From Sphingomonas sp. 37zxx (GTDB taxonomy: Bacteria; Pseudomonadota; Alphaproteobacteria; Sphingomonadales; Sphingomonadaceae): 64,000 bases of DNA. Positions 31,820 through 40,710 of the stretch are shown one piece after another (position 1 is the first letter of the stretch; each line of letters starts with the position of its first letter). The notes beneath the pieces are model-generated. The model was not told the origin of the DNA and made no database searches. It saw only the letters and a program-made list of their open reading frames with translations. Made by a program: the position numbers and the translations under genes. The stretch lies in contig NZ_JROH01000012.1 of the NCBI RefSeq assembly GCF_000786205.1, positions 1 to 64,000 of the forward strand, in the 5' to 3' direction.

Positions 31820-31908
31820 CCCTCACCCTATCGGCGCTGCGCGCCTCTTCCCTCTCCCGCCTGCGGGAGAGGGAGGGAGCGGCGTAGCCGCGGAAGGGTG
31901 AGGGACTG
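31820..31908. repeat. large palindromic repeat after ilvC
   Basis: The ends CCCTCACCCT and AGGGTGAGGG pair, and the centre CCCTCTCCCGCCTGCGGGAG is itself a palindrome, with further GCGGCG arms. The whole can fold as one long hairpin just after the ilvC stop. It is a longer relative of the CTCTCCCG repeats near 34.6 kb. Confidence 0.7.
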
Positions 31909-32019
31909 TCACCCAAAACCAGCATAGTTGGAAACGCTGGGTTCCGATCCAACGGTTTGACTCCACCGCCCGCACAACCGACCTTCCCGTTCGGTATCAA
32001 CGAACAGGGAACCTCCATC

Positions 32020-32646
32020 ATGCGCAAGAGCCTCACCTTCCTCGCCCTTCTCGCCGCGACCCCGCTGATCGCGCAGTCGACCCCCGGCCTCCCCGGCCAG
32101 CAGGATGCCAGCCGTGTCACCGCCGGCACCTACACCGCCGATGCCAATCATTCGCTGATCGGCTGGGAAGTCGATCATTTCGGCTTTAACCCCTATTTCG
32201 GCATTTTCGGCGACGTCGCTGGCACGCTGACGATCGACCCCGCCAATCTTTCGGCGACCAAGGTCGATGTCACCATTCCAGTGTCGAAGGTCGTCACCGC
32301 CAGCGCCGGCCTGACCGGCCATCTCACGCGCCCGGGCAAGGACGGCGGCAAGCCTGACTTTTTCGGCGCGAATGCCTCCGATGCGCGGTTCGTCTCTACC
32401 GCGGTGAAGGCAACGGGCAATACGGCGCTGATCATGGGCAATCTGACGCTGAACGGCGTGACCAAGCCTGTCACGATCGAAGCCGAGTTCGTCGGCGCGG
32501 GCAATAACCCGATGAACAAGAAGCTGACCGTTGGTTTCGAGGGCGACACCACGATCAAGCGCAGCGATTTCGGCATCATGGGCGCGCTGCCCGTCGTGTC
32601 GGACGAAGTCGAACTCGACATCACCATCGCGTTCGAGAAAAACTGA
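32020..32646 (+). CDS. YceI family periplasmic protein
   Basis: A 208-residue exported lipocalin-like protein. The signal peptide MRKSLTFLALLAATPLIAQ precedes the YceI fold: AGTYTADANHSLIGWEVDHFGFN, VTIPVSKVVTAS and the family end VELDITIAFEK. YceI proteins bind polyprenyl chains, and some are induced by stress; the ligand here is unknown. It is followed by a strong terminator, so it is separate from leuA. Confidence 0.92.
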   Translation: MRKSLTFLALLAATPLIAQSTPGLPGQQDASRVTAGTYTADANHSLIGWEVDHFGFNPYFGIFGDVAGTLTIDPANLSATKVDVTIPVSKVVTASAGLTGHLTRPGKDGGKPDFFGANASDARFVSTAVKATGNTALIMGNLTLNGVTKPVTIEAEFVGAGNNPMNKKLTVGFEGDTTIKRSDFGIMGALPVVSDEVELDITIAFEKN

Positions 32647-32660
32647 ATAGTGATTCAGTC

Positions 32661-32695
32661 GCCGCGTAGCCCCTTGCGGGCTGCGCGGCGCTTTT
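32661..32695 (+). terminator. rho-independent terminator after the YceI gene
   Basis: A 12-bp stem (GCCGCGTAGCCC with GGGCTGCGCGGC, one G-U) and a 5-nt loop are followed by GCTTTT. It lies 15 bp after the stop codon. Confidence 0.88.
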
Positions 32696-32752
32696 ACTGG
32701 CCCTCGCACAAAGATGCTGGACGCGGCGGCACTGGGAAGGCATAGCGGGGTC

Positions 32753-32836
32753 ATGACCTTGGCACCGATCGCATCGCTTCGACTTACGCGCCCTTAAGGC
32801 GCGACGCGACGATCCTGCGCGCCCCTTAAGGGTGAC
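32753..32836 (+). promoter_or_regulatory. possible leuA attenuator: leader peptide and alternating hairpins
   Basis: A short frame at 32753-32797 encodes MTLAPIASLRLTRP. It uses Leu codons TTG, CTT and CTT, which are uncommon in this CTG/CTC-rich DNA. Its TAA stop lies inside the hairpin CGCGCC-CTTAA-GGCGCG (32787-32803). GGCGCG there can instead pair with CGCGCC about 14 nt downstream, and a second CCCTTAAGGG hairpin follows. Mutually exclusive stems after a Leu-bearing leader are the hallmark of attenuation. No T run follows, so control could act on translation or Rho. This is inference from the sequence. Confidence 0.45.
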
Positions 32837-32904
32837 TTTCGAACCATCGATTTTCCCGCCGGCGCTCGTGAAGTGCCGTGCCAGCGTGTTCAGAGAGGCC
32901 AGCG

Positions 32905-34578
32905 ATGCTGCGCGATCCATCGACCAAATACCGCCCCTTCCCCGCCGTCGACCTGCCCGATCGCCAATGGCCTTCGCGCAGCATCACCCAGCCGCCGCGC
33001 TGGCTGTCAACCGACATGCGCGACGGCAATCAGGCGCTCATCGATCCGATGGATGCCGAAAAGAAGAACCGGTTCTTCGACCTGCTGGTATCGGTGGGCT
33101 TAAAGGAAATCGAGGTCGGCTTCCCCAGCGCGGGCGCTACCGAGTTTGATTTCATCTCGGGGCTGGTGCGCTCTGGCCGCATTCCCGACGATGTAACGGT
33201 GCAGGTGCTGACGCAATCGCGCCGCGATCTGATCGAAAAGAGCTTCGAGAGCCTCGACGGCGCGAATCGCGCAATCGTGCATCTGTACAATGCGGTGTCA
33301 CCGGCATGGCGGCGGATCGTGTTCGGCATGAGCCGCGACGAAGTGCGCGACATCGCGGTGACCGGCGCGAAGATCATGCGCGACGAAGCGGCCAAGCGCC
33401 CCGCCACCGACTGGCATTTCGAATATAGTCCCGAAACGTTTTCGACCGCCGAACTCGATTTCTCGCTCGAGGTGTGTGCCGCGGTGATGGAGGTGCTTCG
33501 CCCCACCCCCGATCACCCGCTGATCCTGAACCTGCCCGCGACCGTCGAGGCGTCGAGCCCCAACATCTATGCCGACCAGATCGAATATTTCTGCCGCAAC
33601 GTGCCCAATCGCGACAGCGTGGTGATCAGCCTGCACCCGCATAATGATCGCGGCACCGGCGTCGCCGCGGCCGAATTGGGGCTGATGGCGGGTGCCGATC
33701 GGATCGAGGGTTGCCTGTTCGGCAATGGTGAGCGGACGGGTAATGTCGATCTCGTCACGCTGGCGCTGAATATGTACACCCAGGGGATCGACCCGAAGCT
33801 CGATTTTTCGGACATCGACCGGGTGATCGGCACCGTCGAATATTGCAACGCGCTGCCGGTGCATCCGCGCCACCCCTATGCCGGCGAACTGGTGTTCACC
33901 GCCTTTTCAGGCAGCCACCAGGACGCGATCAAGAAGGGTTTCGCCGCGCAGGAAGCCCGCAACGACGAGATCTGGAACGTCCCCTATCTGCCGATCGATC
34001 CCGCCGATCTGGGCCGCAGCTATGAGGCGGTGATCCGCGTCAATTCGCAATCGGGCAAGGGCGGTGTCGCCTGGGTGCTCGAACAGGACAAGGGGCTGAA
34101 GCTGCCCAAGCGGCTTCAGGCCGATTTCAGCCGCCACGTCCAGGCGATGGCCGACGAAACCAGCCGCGAGCTGAACGCCGGCGACATCTGGCACACCTTC
34201 AACCGGGTCTATCGCCTCGATCCGGCGCAATATTTCACGCTCGAAGCCTATGAGGAAACCCGCGCCCCCAATGGCGACCGCATCTTCGCCGGCCATGTCG
34301 GCATCGGCGGCGTCACCCGATCGGTCAGCGGACGCGGCAATGGTCTGATTTCAAGCGTGCTGGCGGCGCTCCGCGATGGGTGCGGCATCACCCTCGACGT
34401 CGCCGATTACAGCGAACATGCGATCGGCCACGGATCGGACGCGCGCGCCGCCGCCTATATCGAATGTGTCGATGCCGATGGCCGAACATTGTGGGGCGTG
34501 GGTATCGACGAAGATGTCGCAACCGCCAGCGTGCGCGCGGTGCTGTCGGCGGCAAATGCCGCGCGCGGCAGGGCGTAA
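32905..34578 (+). CDS. leuA: 2-isopropylmalate synthase
   Basis: A 557-residue enzyme committing carbon to leucine. It starts [20 protein letters not shown] and is of the long LeuA type found in pseudomonads and actinobacteria. [16 protein letters not shown] holds the catalytic Arg-Asp, HPHNDRGTG the metal ligands, and [17 protein letters not shown] the acetyl-CoA region. The C-terminal regulatory LeuA dimer domain ([20 protein letters not shown]) senses leucine. It stands apart from ilvBNC with its own 5' region. Confidence 0.95.
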   Translation: MLRDPSTKYRPFPAVDLPDRQWPSRSITQPPRWLSTDMRDGNQALIDPMDAEKKNRFFDLLVSVGLKEIEVGFPSAGATEFDFISGLVRSGRIPDDVTVQVLTQSRRDLIEKSFESLDGANRAIVHLYNAVSPAWRRIVFGMSRDEVRDIAVTGAKIMRDEAAKRPATDWHFEYSPETFSTAELDFSLEVCAAVMEVLRPTPDHPLILNLPATVEASSPNIYADQIEYFCRNVPNRDSVVISLHPHNDRGTGVAAAELGLMAGADRIEGCLFGNGERTGNVDLVTLALNMYTQGIDPKLDFSDIDRVIGTVEYCNALPVHPRHPYAGELVFTAFSGSHQDAIKKGFAAQEARNDEIWNVPYLPIDPADLGRSYEAVIRVNSQSGKGGVAWVLEQDKGLKLPKRLQADFSRHVQAMADETSRELNAGDIWHTFNRVYRLDPAQYFTLEAYEETRAPNGDRIFAGHVGIGGVTRSVSGRGNGLISSVLAALRDGCGITLDVADYSEHAIGHGSDARAAAYIECVDADGRTLWGVGIDEDVATASVRAVLSAANAARGRA

Positions 34579-34593
34579 CCCCCTGCTGCCAAG

Positions 34594-34738
34594 CCCTCTC
34601 CCGCACGCGGGAGAGGGTTGGGTGGGGGCTTTCTTACTTCTGCGCAGCGACGAAGAAGAACGAACCCTCACCGACTGCGACTAGGCCGCGCAAGTGCGCG
34701 ACCAAGTCTCCGTTGCCTCTCCCGCACGCGGGAGAGGG
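34594..34738. repeat. pair of CTCTCCCGCACGCGGGAGAG palindromes between leuA and folE
   Basis: Two palindromes, 34594-34617 and 34716-34738, bracket about 100 bp that codes for nothing I can support. The unit is a variant of the element in the ilvB-ilvN gap. It lies between the convergent leuA and folE genes. Confidence 0.72.
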
Positions 34739-34746
34739 TCGAACAT

Positions 34747-35370
34747 TCACATCCCCATCAGCGCCAGCACTTCCTTGCGGCTGCGTTCGTCGTCGCGGAA
34801 AATGCCCATCACCCGGCTGGTGACCATCGACACGCCGGGGGTTCGCACCCCCCGCGCGGTCATGCAGGCGTGGCTTGCCTCGATCACTACCGCTACGCCG
34901 CGTGGCTTGAGGTGGGTCCAGATGCAGTCGGCCACCTCGGCGGTCAGCCGCTCTTGCACCTGAAGCCGGCGGGCAAAGGCATGCAGCACGCGCGCCAGTT
35001 TGGAGATGCCGACGACGTGATTGTCGGGCAGATAGGCGATATGCGCCTTGCCGATGATCGGGGCCATGTGGTGTTCGCAATGCGACTGAAACGGGATGTC
35101 GCGCAGCAGCACGATCTCGTCATAGCCGCCGACTTCCTCGAACACGCGCGACAAAAGATGGCCCGGATCGTCGCCATAGCCGCTGCAATATTCCCGCCAG
35201 GCGCGCGCGACACGCTTGGGGGTGTCAAGCAACCCCTCGCGCGTGGGGTCGTCGCCAGTCCAGCGGATCAGCGTGCGGATCGCTTCTGCAACATCCTCTG
35301 GCACTTCGATCTTGGGTGGGGATGCGACCAGGTCGCCCTCGCCGATAGCGGCGTCGTCGTCGATACTCAT
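34747..35370 (-). CDS. folE: GTP cyclohydrolase I
   Basis: A 207-residue enzyme making dihydroneopterin triphosphate for folate synthesis. The zinc-binding Cys and His are in [11 protein letters not shown] and SHACMTARG, and the GTP site is around [17 protein letters not shown] take the ATG at 35370, placed 6 nt after GGGGGAG; two start-like codons lie directly upstream (ATG 35373, GTG 35376). It is convergent with leuA. Confidence 0.95.
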   Translation of the reverse strand: MSIDDDAAIGEGDLVASPPKIEVPEDVAEAIRTLIRWTGDDPTREGLLDTPKRVARAWREYCSGYGDDPGHLLSRVFEEVGGYDEIVLLRDIPFQSHCEHHMAPIIGKAHIAYLPDNHVVGISKLARVLHAFARRLQVQERLTAEVADCIWTHLKPRGVAVVIEASHACMTARGVRTPGVSMVTSRVMGIFRDDERSRKEVLALMGM

Positions 35371-35739
35371 CATCACTCCCCCTAGAATCGGTCCTGCCGC
35401 GTCGGCAAGCCTTGCGCCGTGCCCGCCTCATTTAAAGCGCGCGAAACCGGCGGTTTTCCACATCGCCAGCCGTCAAAAATGGCGAGTCGTAGCGCCGATA
35501 CAAGATCAAAGCTGGCAACCTAGCCCAAAGCCCGTTCGCACCATGGGCCGGTAGCCGGGCAGCCCGCCGGCGATGCGGCACAGCATTTTCGGCTGTTGCC
35601 CCGCCGCCACGCCGCCTGTCCTTGCAACCGCAGCCAATCACGTTACGATATTTGCTGCTTGATCTTCTGCCGGAAGGCTAGGAGACACAAAGCGTGAAGC
35701 ATGGCGCGCTGTTGCGTCGATGCCGGTACAGGGGGGCGT
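35371..35739. other. 369-bp gene-free stretch between folE and the SWIB gene
   Basis: This holds the divergent 5' regions of folE and the SWIB gene. Apart from a promoter-like pair at 35622-35649, I see no RNA gene, repeat or convincing coding sequence. Confidence 0.5.
35622..35649 (+). promoter_or_regulatory. possible sigma-70 promoter for the SWIB gene
   Basis: TTGCAA and TACGAT are separated by 16 bp, about 90 bp before the SWIB start. Both hexamers are reasonable matches to the -35 and -10 consensus. Assigned by eye only. Confidence 0.4.
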
Positions 35740-36012
35740 ATGGCCAAGGAAACGACTGCAAAGACTGCTGCCAAGGGCGGCCTCGCCAAGCCGGTGACGC
35801 CGTCGCCCGAACTGGCCGAGATCGTCGGCACGGCAGACCTGCCGCGCAGCGAAGTCGTGAGCAAGATGTGGGAATACATCAAGAAGCACGATCTGCAGAA
35901 TCCGAACGACAAGCGCGAAATCCTTGCCGACGACAAGATCGAGAAGATCTTCGGCAAGAAAAAGGCCAGCATGTTCGAGATGAACAAGCTGCTGAGTGCA
36001 CATTTGAAGTGA
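35740..36012 (+). CDS. SWIB/MDM2 domain protein
   Basis: A 90-residue protein that is nearly all one SWIB domain: LAEIVGTADLPRSEVVSKMW, EYIKKHDLQNPNDKREILAD and KIFGKKKASMFEMNKLLSAH. A short Lys/Thr/Ala-rich N-terminal tail precedes it. SWIB domains are best known in eukaryotic chromatin remodelling factors, and stand-alone forms occur in several bacteria, including fusions to topoisomerase in chlamydiae. The role here is unknown; DNA association is a guess from the basic tail. Confidence 0.9.
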   Translation: MAKETTAKTAAKGGLAKPVTPSPELAEIVGTADLPRSEVVSKMWEYIKKHDLQNPNDKREILADDKIEKIFGKKKASMFEMNKLLSAHLK

Positions 36013-36097
36013 TCATGTCCGATGACCGGGGCGATACGCCCCGGTCATCGGCATATCCCCTTTCCCAAGCGGCAGCGGGAAGCGTATCGCAAGCGCC

Positions 36098-36655
36098 ATG
36101 ACCCGCCTGACCGTGAACAACCAGCCAGTCCAGTACCGGCTCGACCCGGCAACGCCGCTGCTTTTCGCGCTGCGCGACGCTTCCAATCTCACCGGCACCA
36201 AATTCGGCTGCGGCACCGGCGAATGCGGCGCATGCACCGTCGATATCGATGGGCAGGCGGTGCGATCCTGCCGGATCACCCTGGCTGCGGTCGAAGGCAC
36301 GTTCGTCACCACGATCGAGGGGCTTTCGCGCGATCGCGGGCACCCGGTGCAACAGGCATTTCTGGCATCGAACCTGTCGCAATGCGGCTTTTGCATCCCC
36401 GGCATGGTGATGGCGGCGGCGGCGCTGATCCGGCGGGATCGCGATCCCTCAGACGACACCATTCGTGCGGCGATGACCAATTTGTGCCGCTGCGGCATTC
36501 ATCCGCGCTTGCTAGAGGCGGTGCGGCGTGCGGCCCGGATCGCGCGCGGCGACGAAAATGTCGTGCCGATCGCATCCCCCGACATCGAGCCGGCCGACGC
36601 CGCGCGCACCGTACCGGCGCTTGCCCCGCCGCCCGCGACCGCGCCCGAAAGCTGA
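36098..36655 (+). CDS. 2Fe-2S binding small subunit of a xanthine-oxidase-type molybdoenzyme
   Basis: A 185-residue iron-sulfur subunit. The plant-type ferredoxin cluster is GCGTGECGACTVDIDGQAVRSC; the second, helical cluster is in CGFCIPGMV and LCRCGIHPRL. This is the CoxS/IorA type that passes electrons from a molybdopterin subunit. No large molybdenum subunit or FAD subunit is next to it; the downstream gene is RcnB-like. A Pro/Ala-rich tail of about 35 residues ends the protein. The partner must be encoded elsewhere or the gene is an orphan. Confidence 0.9.
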   Translation: MTRLTVNNQPVQYRLDPATPLLFALRDASNLTGTKFGCGTGECGACTVDIDGQAVRSCRITLAAVEGTFVTTIEGLSRDRGHPVQQAFLASNLSQCGFCIPGMVMAAAALIRRDRDPSDDTIRAAMTNLCRCGIHPRLLEAVRRAARIARGDENVVPIASPDIEPADAARTVPALAPPPATAPES

Positions 36656-36757
36656 CAGACTCCTTTCATCTCAATTCAGCCATCGCTAATCTCATCCAGT
36701 GCAAAAGTGAAACGTCGGCAAAACCAGATAGGCAAAGCGCCGGCGGAGGATTTCGCG

Positions 36758-37744
36758 ATGATGAACAAGTGGATGGGTGCATTGCTGGCAGCGACCGCGC
36801 TGATCCCGGCAACGGCAATGGCGCAGGACGGCAACCGCCGCGAAGGCCGCCAGCAGCAACGTGCCGAACGGCAGGTGATGCGCGTGCAGCCACAGACGCG
36901 CGAAGTCGGCAATCTCAACATCCGCGCGCAGCGTCAGGATGGCGGCGAACGGCCAGCAGTGCGCCAGGAGCGCCCGGCACAGCGTTTGTCCGACCCGGTG
37001 CAGCGCGAGCAGTTCGTTCGCGAACGTCAGGCGGTGCAGGTTCAGCGCGAGAGCAATCGGGCCGATCGGCAGGTAAACGGCCAGCCGATGCGTTCCGAAC
37101 TTCGCCGTCAGGACGCGGCTCCACAGCGTCAGGCGTTTCGGGACGACCGCCAGGATGACCGCGGCGACTTCCGGGACGAACGCCGCGTCGATCGCGACGC
37201 CCGGCGCGGGGGCGTGGTGACCCAACCGCAATTCCGCGCCGATCGCAACGACGCACGGCAGGATTTCCGCCGCGACCGCGCCGACGATAGGCGTGATTTT
37301 GACCGCGATGGTCGCAACAATTGGGGCCGCAACAATTGGGGCAGCAATAACTGGGGCAACAACAATTGGGGTCGCGACAACTGGGGCGGTAATAGCTGGA
37401 ACAACAACCGCGCCTATGCGGGCAATCGCGGCGGCTGGAACCGTGGCTGGCGGAATGACAATCGCTATGACTGGCGCGGCTATCGGCAGGTCAATCGCAA
37501 CGTTTTTCGCCTGCCGCGCTATTATGCGCCGACCGGCTATCGCTATGGCTATCAGCGGTTCGGCATCGGCGTGACGCTCGGGTCGATCCTGTTTGCGCAG
37601 GATTACTGGATCGCCGATCCATGGGCGTATCGCCTGCCGCCGATCGACGGACCGTTCCGCTGGGTGCGCTATTACAATGATGCGCTGCTGGTCGATCTTG
37701 CCTCGGGCCAGGTGGTCGATGTCGAGCATGACATCTTCTGGTGA
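36758..37744 (+). CDS. RcnB-like periplasmic protein with Arg/Gln-rich and NNWG-repeat regions
   Basis: A 328-residue exported protein. The signal peptide MMNKWMGALLAATALIPATAMAQ follows a GGAGGA site. A long Arg/Gln/Asp-rich region (about residues 25-190) leads to NNWG-type repeats near residues 185-210. The C-terminal 90 residues (YDWRGYRQVNRNVFRLPRYY, FAQDYWIADPWAYRLPP, YNDALLVDLASGQVVDVEHD) match the RcnB family. RcnB influences nickel/cobalt efflux in E. coli. The strongly basic middle is unlike RcnB itself. A metal role here is inference. Confidence 0.82.
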   Translation: MMNKWMGALLAATALIPATAMAQDGNRREGRQQQRAERQVMRVQPQTREVGNLNIRAQRQDGGERPAVRQERPAQRLSDPVQREQFVRERQAVQVQRESNRADRQVNGQPMRSELRRQDAAPQRQAFRDDRQDDRGDFRDERRVDRDARRGGVVTQPQFRADRNDARQDFRRDRADDRRDFDRDGRNNWGRNNWGSNNWGNNNWGRDNWGGNSWNNNRAYAGNRGGWNRGWRNDNRYDWRGYRQVNRNVFRLPRYYAPTGYRYGYQRFGIGVTLGSILFAQDYWIADPWAYRLPPIDGPFRWVRYYNDALLVDLASGQVVDVEHDIFW

Positions 37745-37831
37745 TTTGTAGCGGATAGGGTGAACAAGGGGCTCGGTGCGACGGCATCCGGGCCTCTTGC
37801 TTTTTGCCGGCCGCGCGGCGACTTGGGGCGG

Positions 37832-38512
37832 ATGGCAACCCAAGCGAAGAAGCCCGGCGCCCCATCGCCTGTGCGGCAGGAAATCGGTTCGGCCACCGCC
37901 GCTCGGCTCGAAGCCAATCCCGCGATCAAGAAGATCCGCAACGACAGCGTACAGGCGTATTTCCACGCCGATTTCCTCTCCAACGCCGAATGCGCGACGC
38001 TGATCGACATCATCGATGCTGGCCGGCGACCCTCGACGCTGTTGTCACGGACCAAGGACGATACGTTCCGCACCAGCGAAAGCTGCGACATGGATCGTTA
38101 CTCGCCGATCATCCAGCCGATCGACGAGCGCGTCGCGGCGCTGCTCGGCATGCAGCCCGAACATGGCGAGACGATGCAGGGCCAGCGTTATGCACCGGCG
38201 CAGCAATTTCGCGCGCATCATGATTATTTCCATCAGGGCGAGCCCTATTGGCCCAAGATGCAGCAAACCGGCGGCCAGCGCACCTGGACCGCGATGTGCT
38301 ATCTAAACGATGTCGGCGAAGGCGGTGCCACCTGGTTTCCGCAAGCGGGCATCCGCGTGCCGCCGCGCAAGCGCATGCTGCTGATCTGGAACAACATGAA
38401 CCCCGATGGCAGCCCCAATGAGCGCACGCTGCATGAGGGGATGGCGGTGGTACGCGGCACCAAATACATCTTCACCAAATGGTTTCGCGAGCAGCCCTGG
38501 CTGCAAGGCTGA
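37832..38512 (+). CDS. 2OG-Fe(II) oxygenase, prolyl 4-hydroxylase-like
   Basis: A 226-residue dioxygenase using 2-oxoglutarate and Fe(II). The iron ligands are the HxD pair in FRAHHDYF and the distal His in LHEGMAVVRGTKYIFTKWF; the Lys of GTKYIF should bind 2-oxoglutarate. CYLNDVGEGGATWFPQAG is typical of the P4H alpha-subunit group. The substrate is unknown. The start is at MATQAKKPG (37832); the frame is open further upstream without support. Confidence 0.88.
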   Translation: MATQAKKPGAPSPVRQEIGSATAARLEANPAIKKIRNDSVQAYFHADFLSNAECATLIDIIDAGRRPSTLLSRTKDDTFRTSESCDMDRYSPIIQPIDERVAALLGMQPEHGETMQGQRYAPAQQFRAHHDYFHQGEPYWPKMQQTGGQRTWTAMCYLNDVGEGGATWFPQAGIRVPPRKRMLLIWNNMNPDGSPNERTLHEGMAVVRGTKYIFTKWFREQPWLQG

Positions 38513-38531
38513 CCGGGCGGTGCGACCACCA

Positions 38532-38582
38532 CCGTTCGTCCTGAGTAGGGACTGAGCGAAGGCGAAGGCCCGTATCGAAGGT
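38532..38582. repeat. dispersed repeat, GTTCGTCCTGAG...GAAGG type
   Basis: CGTTCGTCCTGAG followed by GAGCGAAGGCGAAGG and CGTATCGAAGG resembles the widespread sphingomonad intergenic element beginning GTTCGTCCTGAG. It is in the 139-bp gap before recJ and is a single copy in this window. Confidence 0.55.
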
Positions 38583-38651
38583 TCTGCCCAACCGGCTCCC
38601 GCTGCCGGTTTCCGCTGGCCCCCTCCCCCGTCTCTCGCTACCCCCGGCGCC

Positions 38652-40415
38652 ATGTCATCGGTATGTAACGTCACCGCCTCGATCCTTGGCCAACCCTGGC
38701 GCTGGCGGGGGCTGGCAAGCGACACGCTGGGTGGCGGTTTCGTGCCCGACGATCTGGTCACCGGCCTGTTGCTGTCGCGCGGTGCCTCGCGGGAGGCACT
38801 CGATCTGTATCGCAATCCGTCGATCCGCGGCTTCATGCCCGATCCGTCGATCTTTCGCGACATGGACCGCGCCGCCGATCGGCTCGCCGATGCGGTGCAG
38901 GCGGGCGAGCAAGTGGCGATTTTTGGCGATTATGATGTCGATGGTGCCACTTCCGCCGCGCTGATGGTGCTGCTGCTGCGCGACCTGGGGATCGAGGCGC
39001 GGCCCTATATCCCCGATCGGCTGATGGAGGGCTATGGCCCGTCGGGCGCGGCACTGGTGCGGCTGGCGCGTGAGGGGGCGACGCTGATCGTCACCGTCGA
39101 TTGCGGCGCACAAGCCTTCGAAGCGCTCGACATGGCGCGCGATGCCGGGGTCGAAGTGATCGTGGTCGATCACCATAAATGTTCGACCGCTCTGCCCTTT
39201 GCCCATGCGCTGGTGAACCCAAACCGGATGGACGAGGACGAAGGCGCGGCGCACGGCCATTTGGCGGCGGTGGGGGTTGCATTCCTGCTGGGCGCGGCAC
39301 TGATCCGCACCTTGCGCGCGCGCGGCTTTTTCGCCGGGCGCGAAGAGCCGAAATTGCTCGAGCTGCTCGACATTGTCGCGCTGGGCACCGTGGCCGATGT
39401 GGCGGCGCTACGCGGGCTCAACCGCGCGTTCGTCGCGCAGGGGCTGAAGGTGATGGCCAAGCGCCGCAATATCGGCCTGACCGCGTTGATCGAGGCATCG
39501 CGGCTGACGCGCGACCCCACCTGCACCGATCTTGGCTTTGCACTGGGGCCGCGAATCAATGCCGGTGGACGAGTCGGGCGGGCCGATCTTGGCGTGCGTC
39601 TGCTAACCACCCGCGATCCTGCCGAAGCGCGCGCGATTGCCGAGGAGCTCGACCGGCTGAACGAAGAACGCCGGATGATCGAAGCAGCGGTGCAGGAGGG
39701 CGCGGAACTGCTTGCCGAACGCCAGGCCAATCGCGCGGTGATCGTCGTCGCCGCGCCCGGCTGGCACCCCGGCGTCATCGGCATCGTGGCGGGACGGCTG
39801 AAGGAAGCGCTTGGCCGCCCGGCGATCGTCATCGCGCTCGACGAGCATGGCGTTGGCAAGGGATCGGGGCGATCCATTCCCGGTGTCGATCTGGGTGGCG
39901 CGGTGCTTGCCGCCAAGGACGCCGGCCTGCTGGCGGCGGGCGGCGGCCATGCGATGGCGGCGGGCCTGACCGTGGCCGAAAGCGACATCGACGCCTTTTC
40001 GACCTTTCTCGACGACCGGCTGTCTGCCGCCGTCACCCGATCGATCGCCGATCGCGCGCTGCTGGTCGATGCGGTGCTGGCCCCGGGCGGTATTCATCCC
40101 GGACTGGTCGACGCGCTCGAAGCCGGCGGACCCTATGGCATGGGCTGGCCAAGCCCGCGAATCGCCGCCGGGCCGGTGCGCGTGATCAAGGCCGACCGGG
40201 TCGGCAACGGCCATGTCCGCGCGATCGTTGCGGGTGACGATGGCCGCAGTCTGAAGGCAGTGGCATTTCGACAGGCCGAAACGGCATTGGGGGCCGCGCT
40301 GCTGGGCTGCCCACCGCATCGCCGGCTGTGGCTGGCCGGGCGCGCCAAGCGCGACGACTGGGGCGCAAGGCCCGCCGCCGAGCTGCATATCGACGATGCC
40401 GCATGGGTTGTGTGA
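38652..40415 (+). CDS. recJ: single-stranded-DNA-specific exonuclease RecJ
   Basis: A 587-residue 5'-3' exonuclease for recombination and mismatch repair. DHH-family motifs are VAIFGDYDVDGATSAALM, VTVDCGAQA, VIVVDHHKCS and GTVADVAAL; the DHHA1 part contains GRVGRADLGVRLL and GKGSGRSIPGVDLGGA with ALLAAGGGHAMAAG. The length is normal. It is followed by tRNA-Glu on the same strand. Confidence 0.95.
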   Translation: MSSVCNVTASILGQPWRWRGLASDTLGGGFVPDDLVTGLLLSRGASREALDLYRNPSIRGFMPDPSIFRDMDRAADRLADAVQAGEQVAIFGDYDVDGATSAALMVLLLRDLGIEARPYIPDRLMEGYGPSGAALVRLAREGATLIVTVDCGAQAFEALDMARDAGVEVIVVDHHKCSTALPFAHALVNPNRMDEDEGAAHGHLAAVGVAFLLGAALIRTLRARGFFAGREEPKLLELLDIVALGTVADVAALRGLNRAFVAQGLKVMAKRRNIGLTALIEASRLTRDPTCTDLGFALGPRINAGGRVGRADLGVRLLTTRDPAEARAIAEELDRLNEERRMIEAAVQEGAELLAERQANRAVIVVAAPGWHPGVIGIVAGRLKEALGRPAIVIALDEHGVGKGSGRSIPGVDLGGAVLAAKDAGLLAAGGGHAMAAGLTVAESDIDAFSTFLDDRLSAAVTRSIADRALLVDAVLAPGGIHPGLVDALEAGGPYGMGWPSPRIAAGPVRVIKADRVGNGHVRAIVAGDDGRSLKAVAFRQAETALGAALLGCPPHRRLWLAGRAKRDDWGARPAAELHIDDAAWVV

Positions 40416-40479
40416 AATACCGCCCAACGCCCCCTTGACCACCACACCCACCTTGCCCTAGTTGCCCTCTCTCGCTGAC

Positions 40480-40554
40480 GGCCCCTTCGTCTAGCGGTTA
40501 GGACGCGGCCCTTTCACGGCTGAAGCACGGGTTCGATTCCCGTAGGGGTCACCA
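40480..40554 (+). tRNA. tRNA-Glu (TTC anticodon)
   Basis: A 75-nt cloverleaf: acceptor GGCCCCT pairing with AGGGGTC (one G-U), D arm with GTCTAGCGGTTAGGAC, anticodon loop CTTTCAC giving TTC, T arm CGGGTTCGATTCCCG, encoded CCA. It reads GAA/GAG. No integrase or att-like duplication adjoins it. The 156 bp after it, up to the CNNM gene, show nothing I can assign. Confidence 0.95.
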
Positions 40555-40710
40555 CCACATTTGGTGCGAGGTTACCAATAACAGCCACTCTGCAAAAAGC
40601 GTTTGCTGCGAGAGCTGTATAATATTCGGCAGGTATCGCACTTGTTTGTCGGTTGGCGTGCGCATCGGTACAGCGTTTAGCTCACCGCATATCTGTGATC
40701 GGCCCCTGCC

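Noticed and set aside
34618..34715. A small gene between the two palindromes after leuA
   Set aside because: Short frames here are extensions of repeat sequence without a ribosome site or recognisable product.
40480..40554. tRNA-Glu as an integration site
   Set aside because: No integrase, no direct duplication of the tRNA 3' end and ordinary chromosomal genes on both sides.
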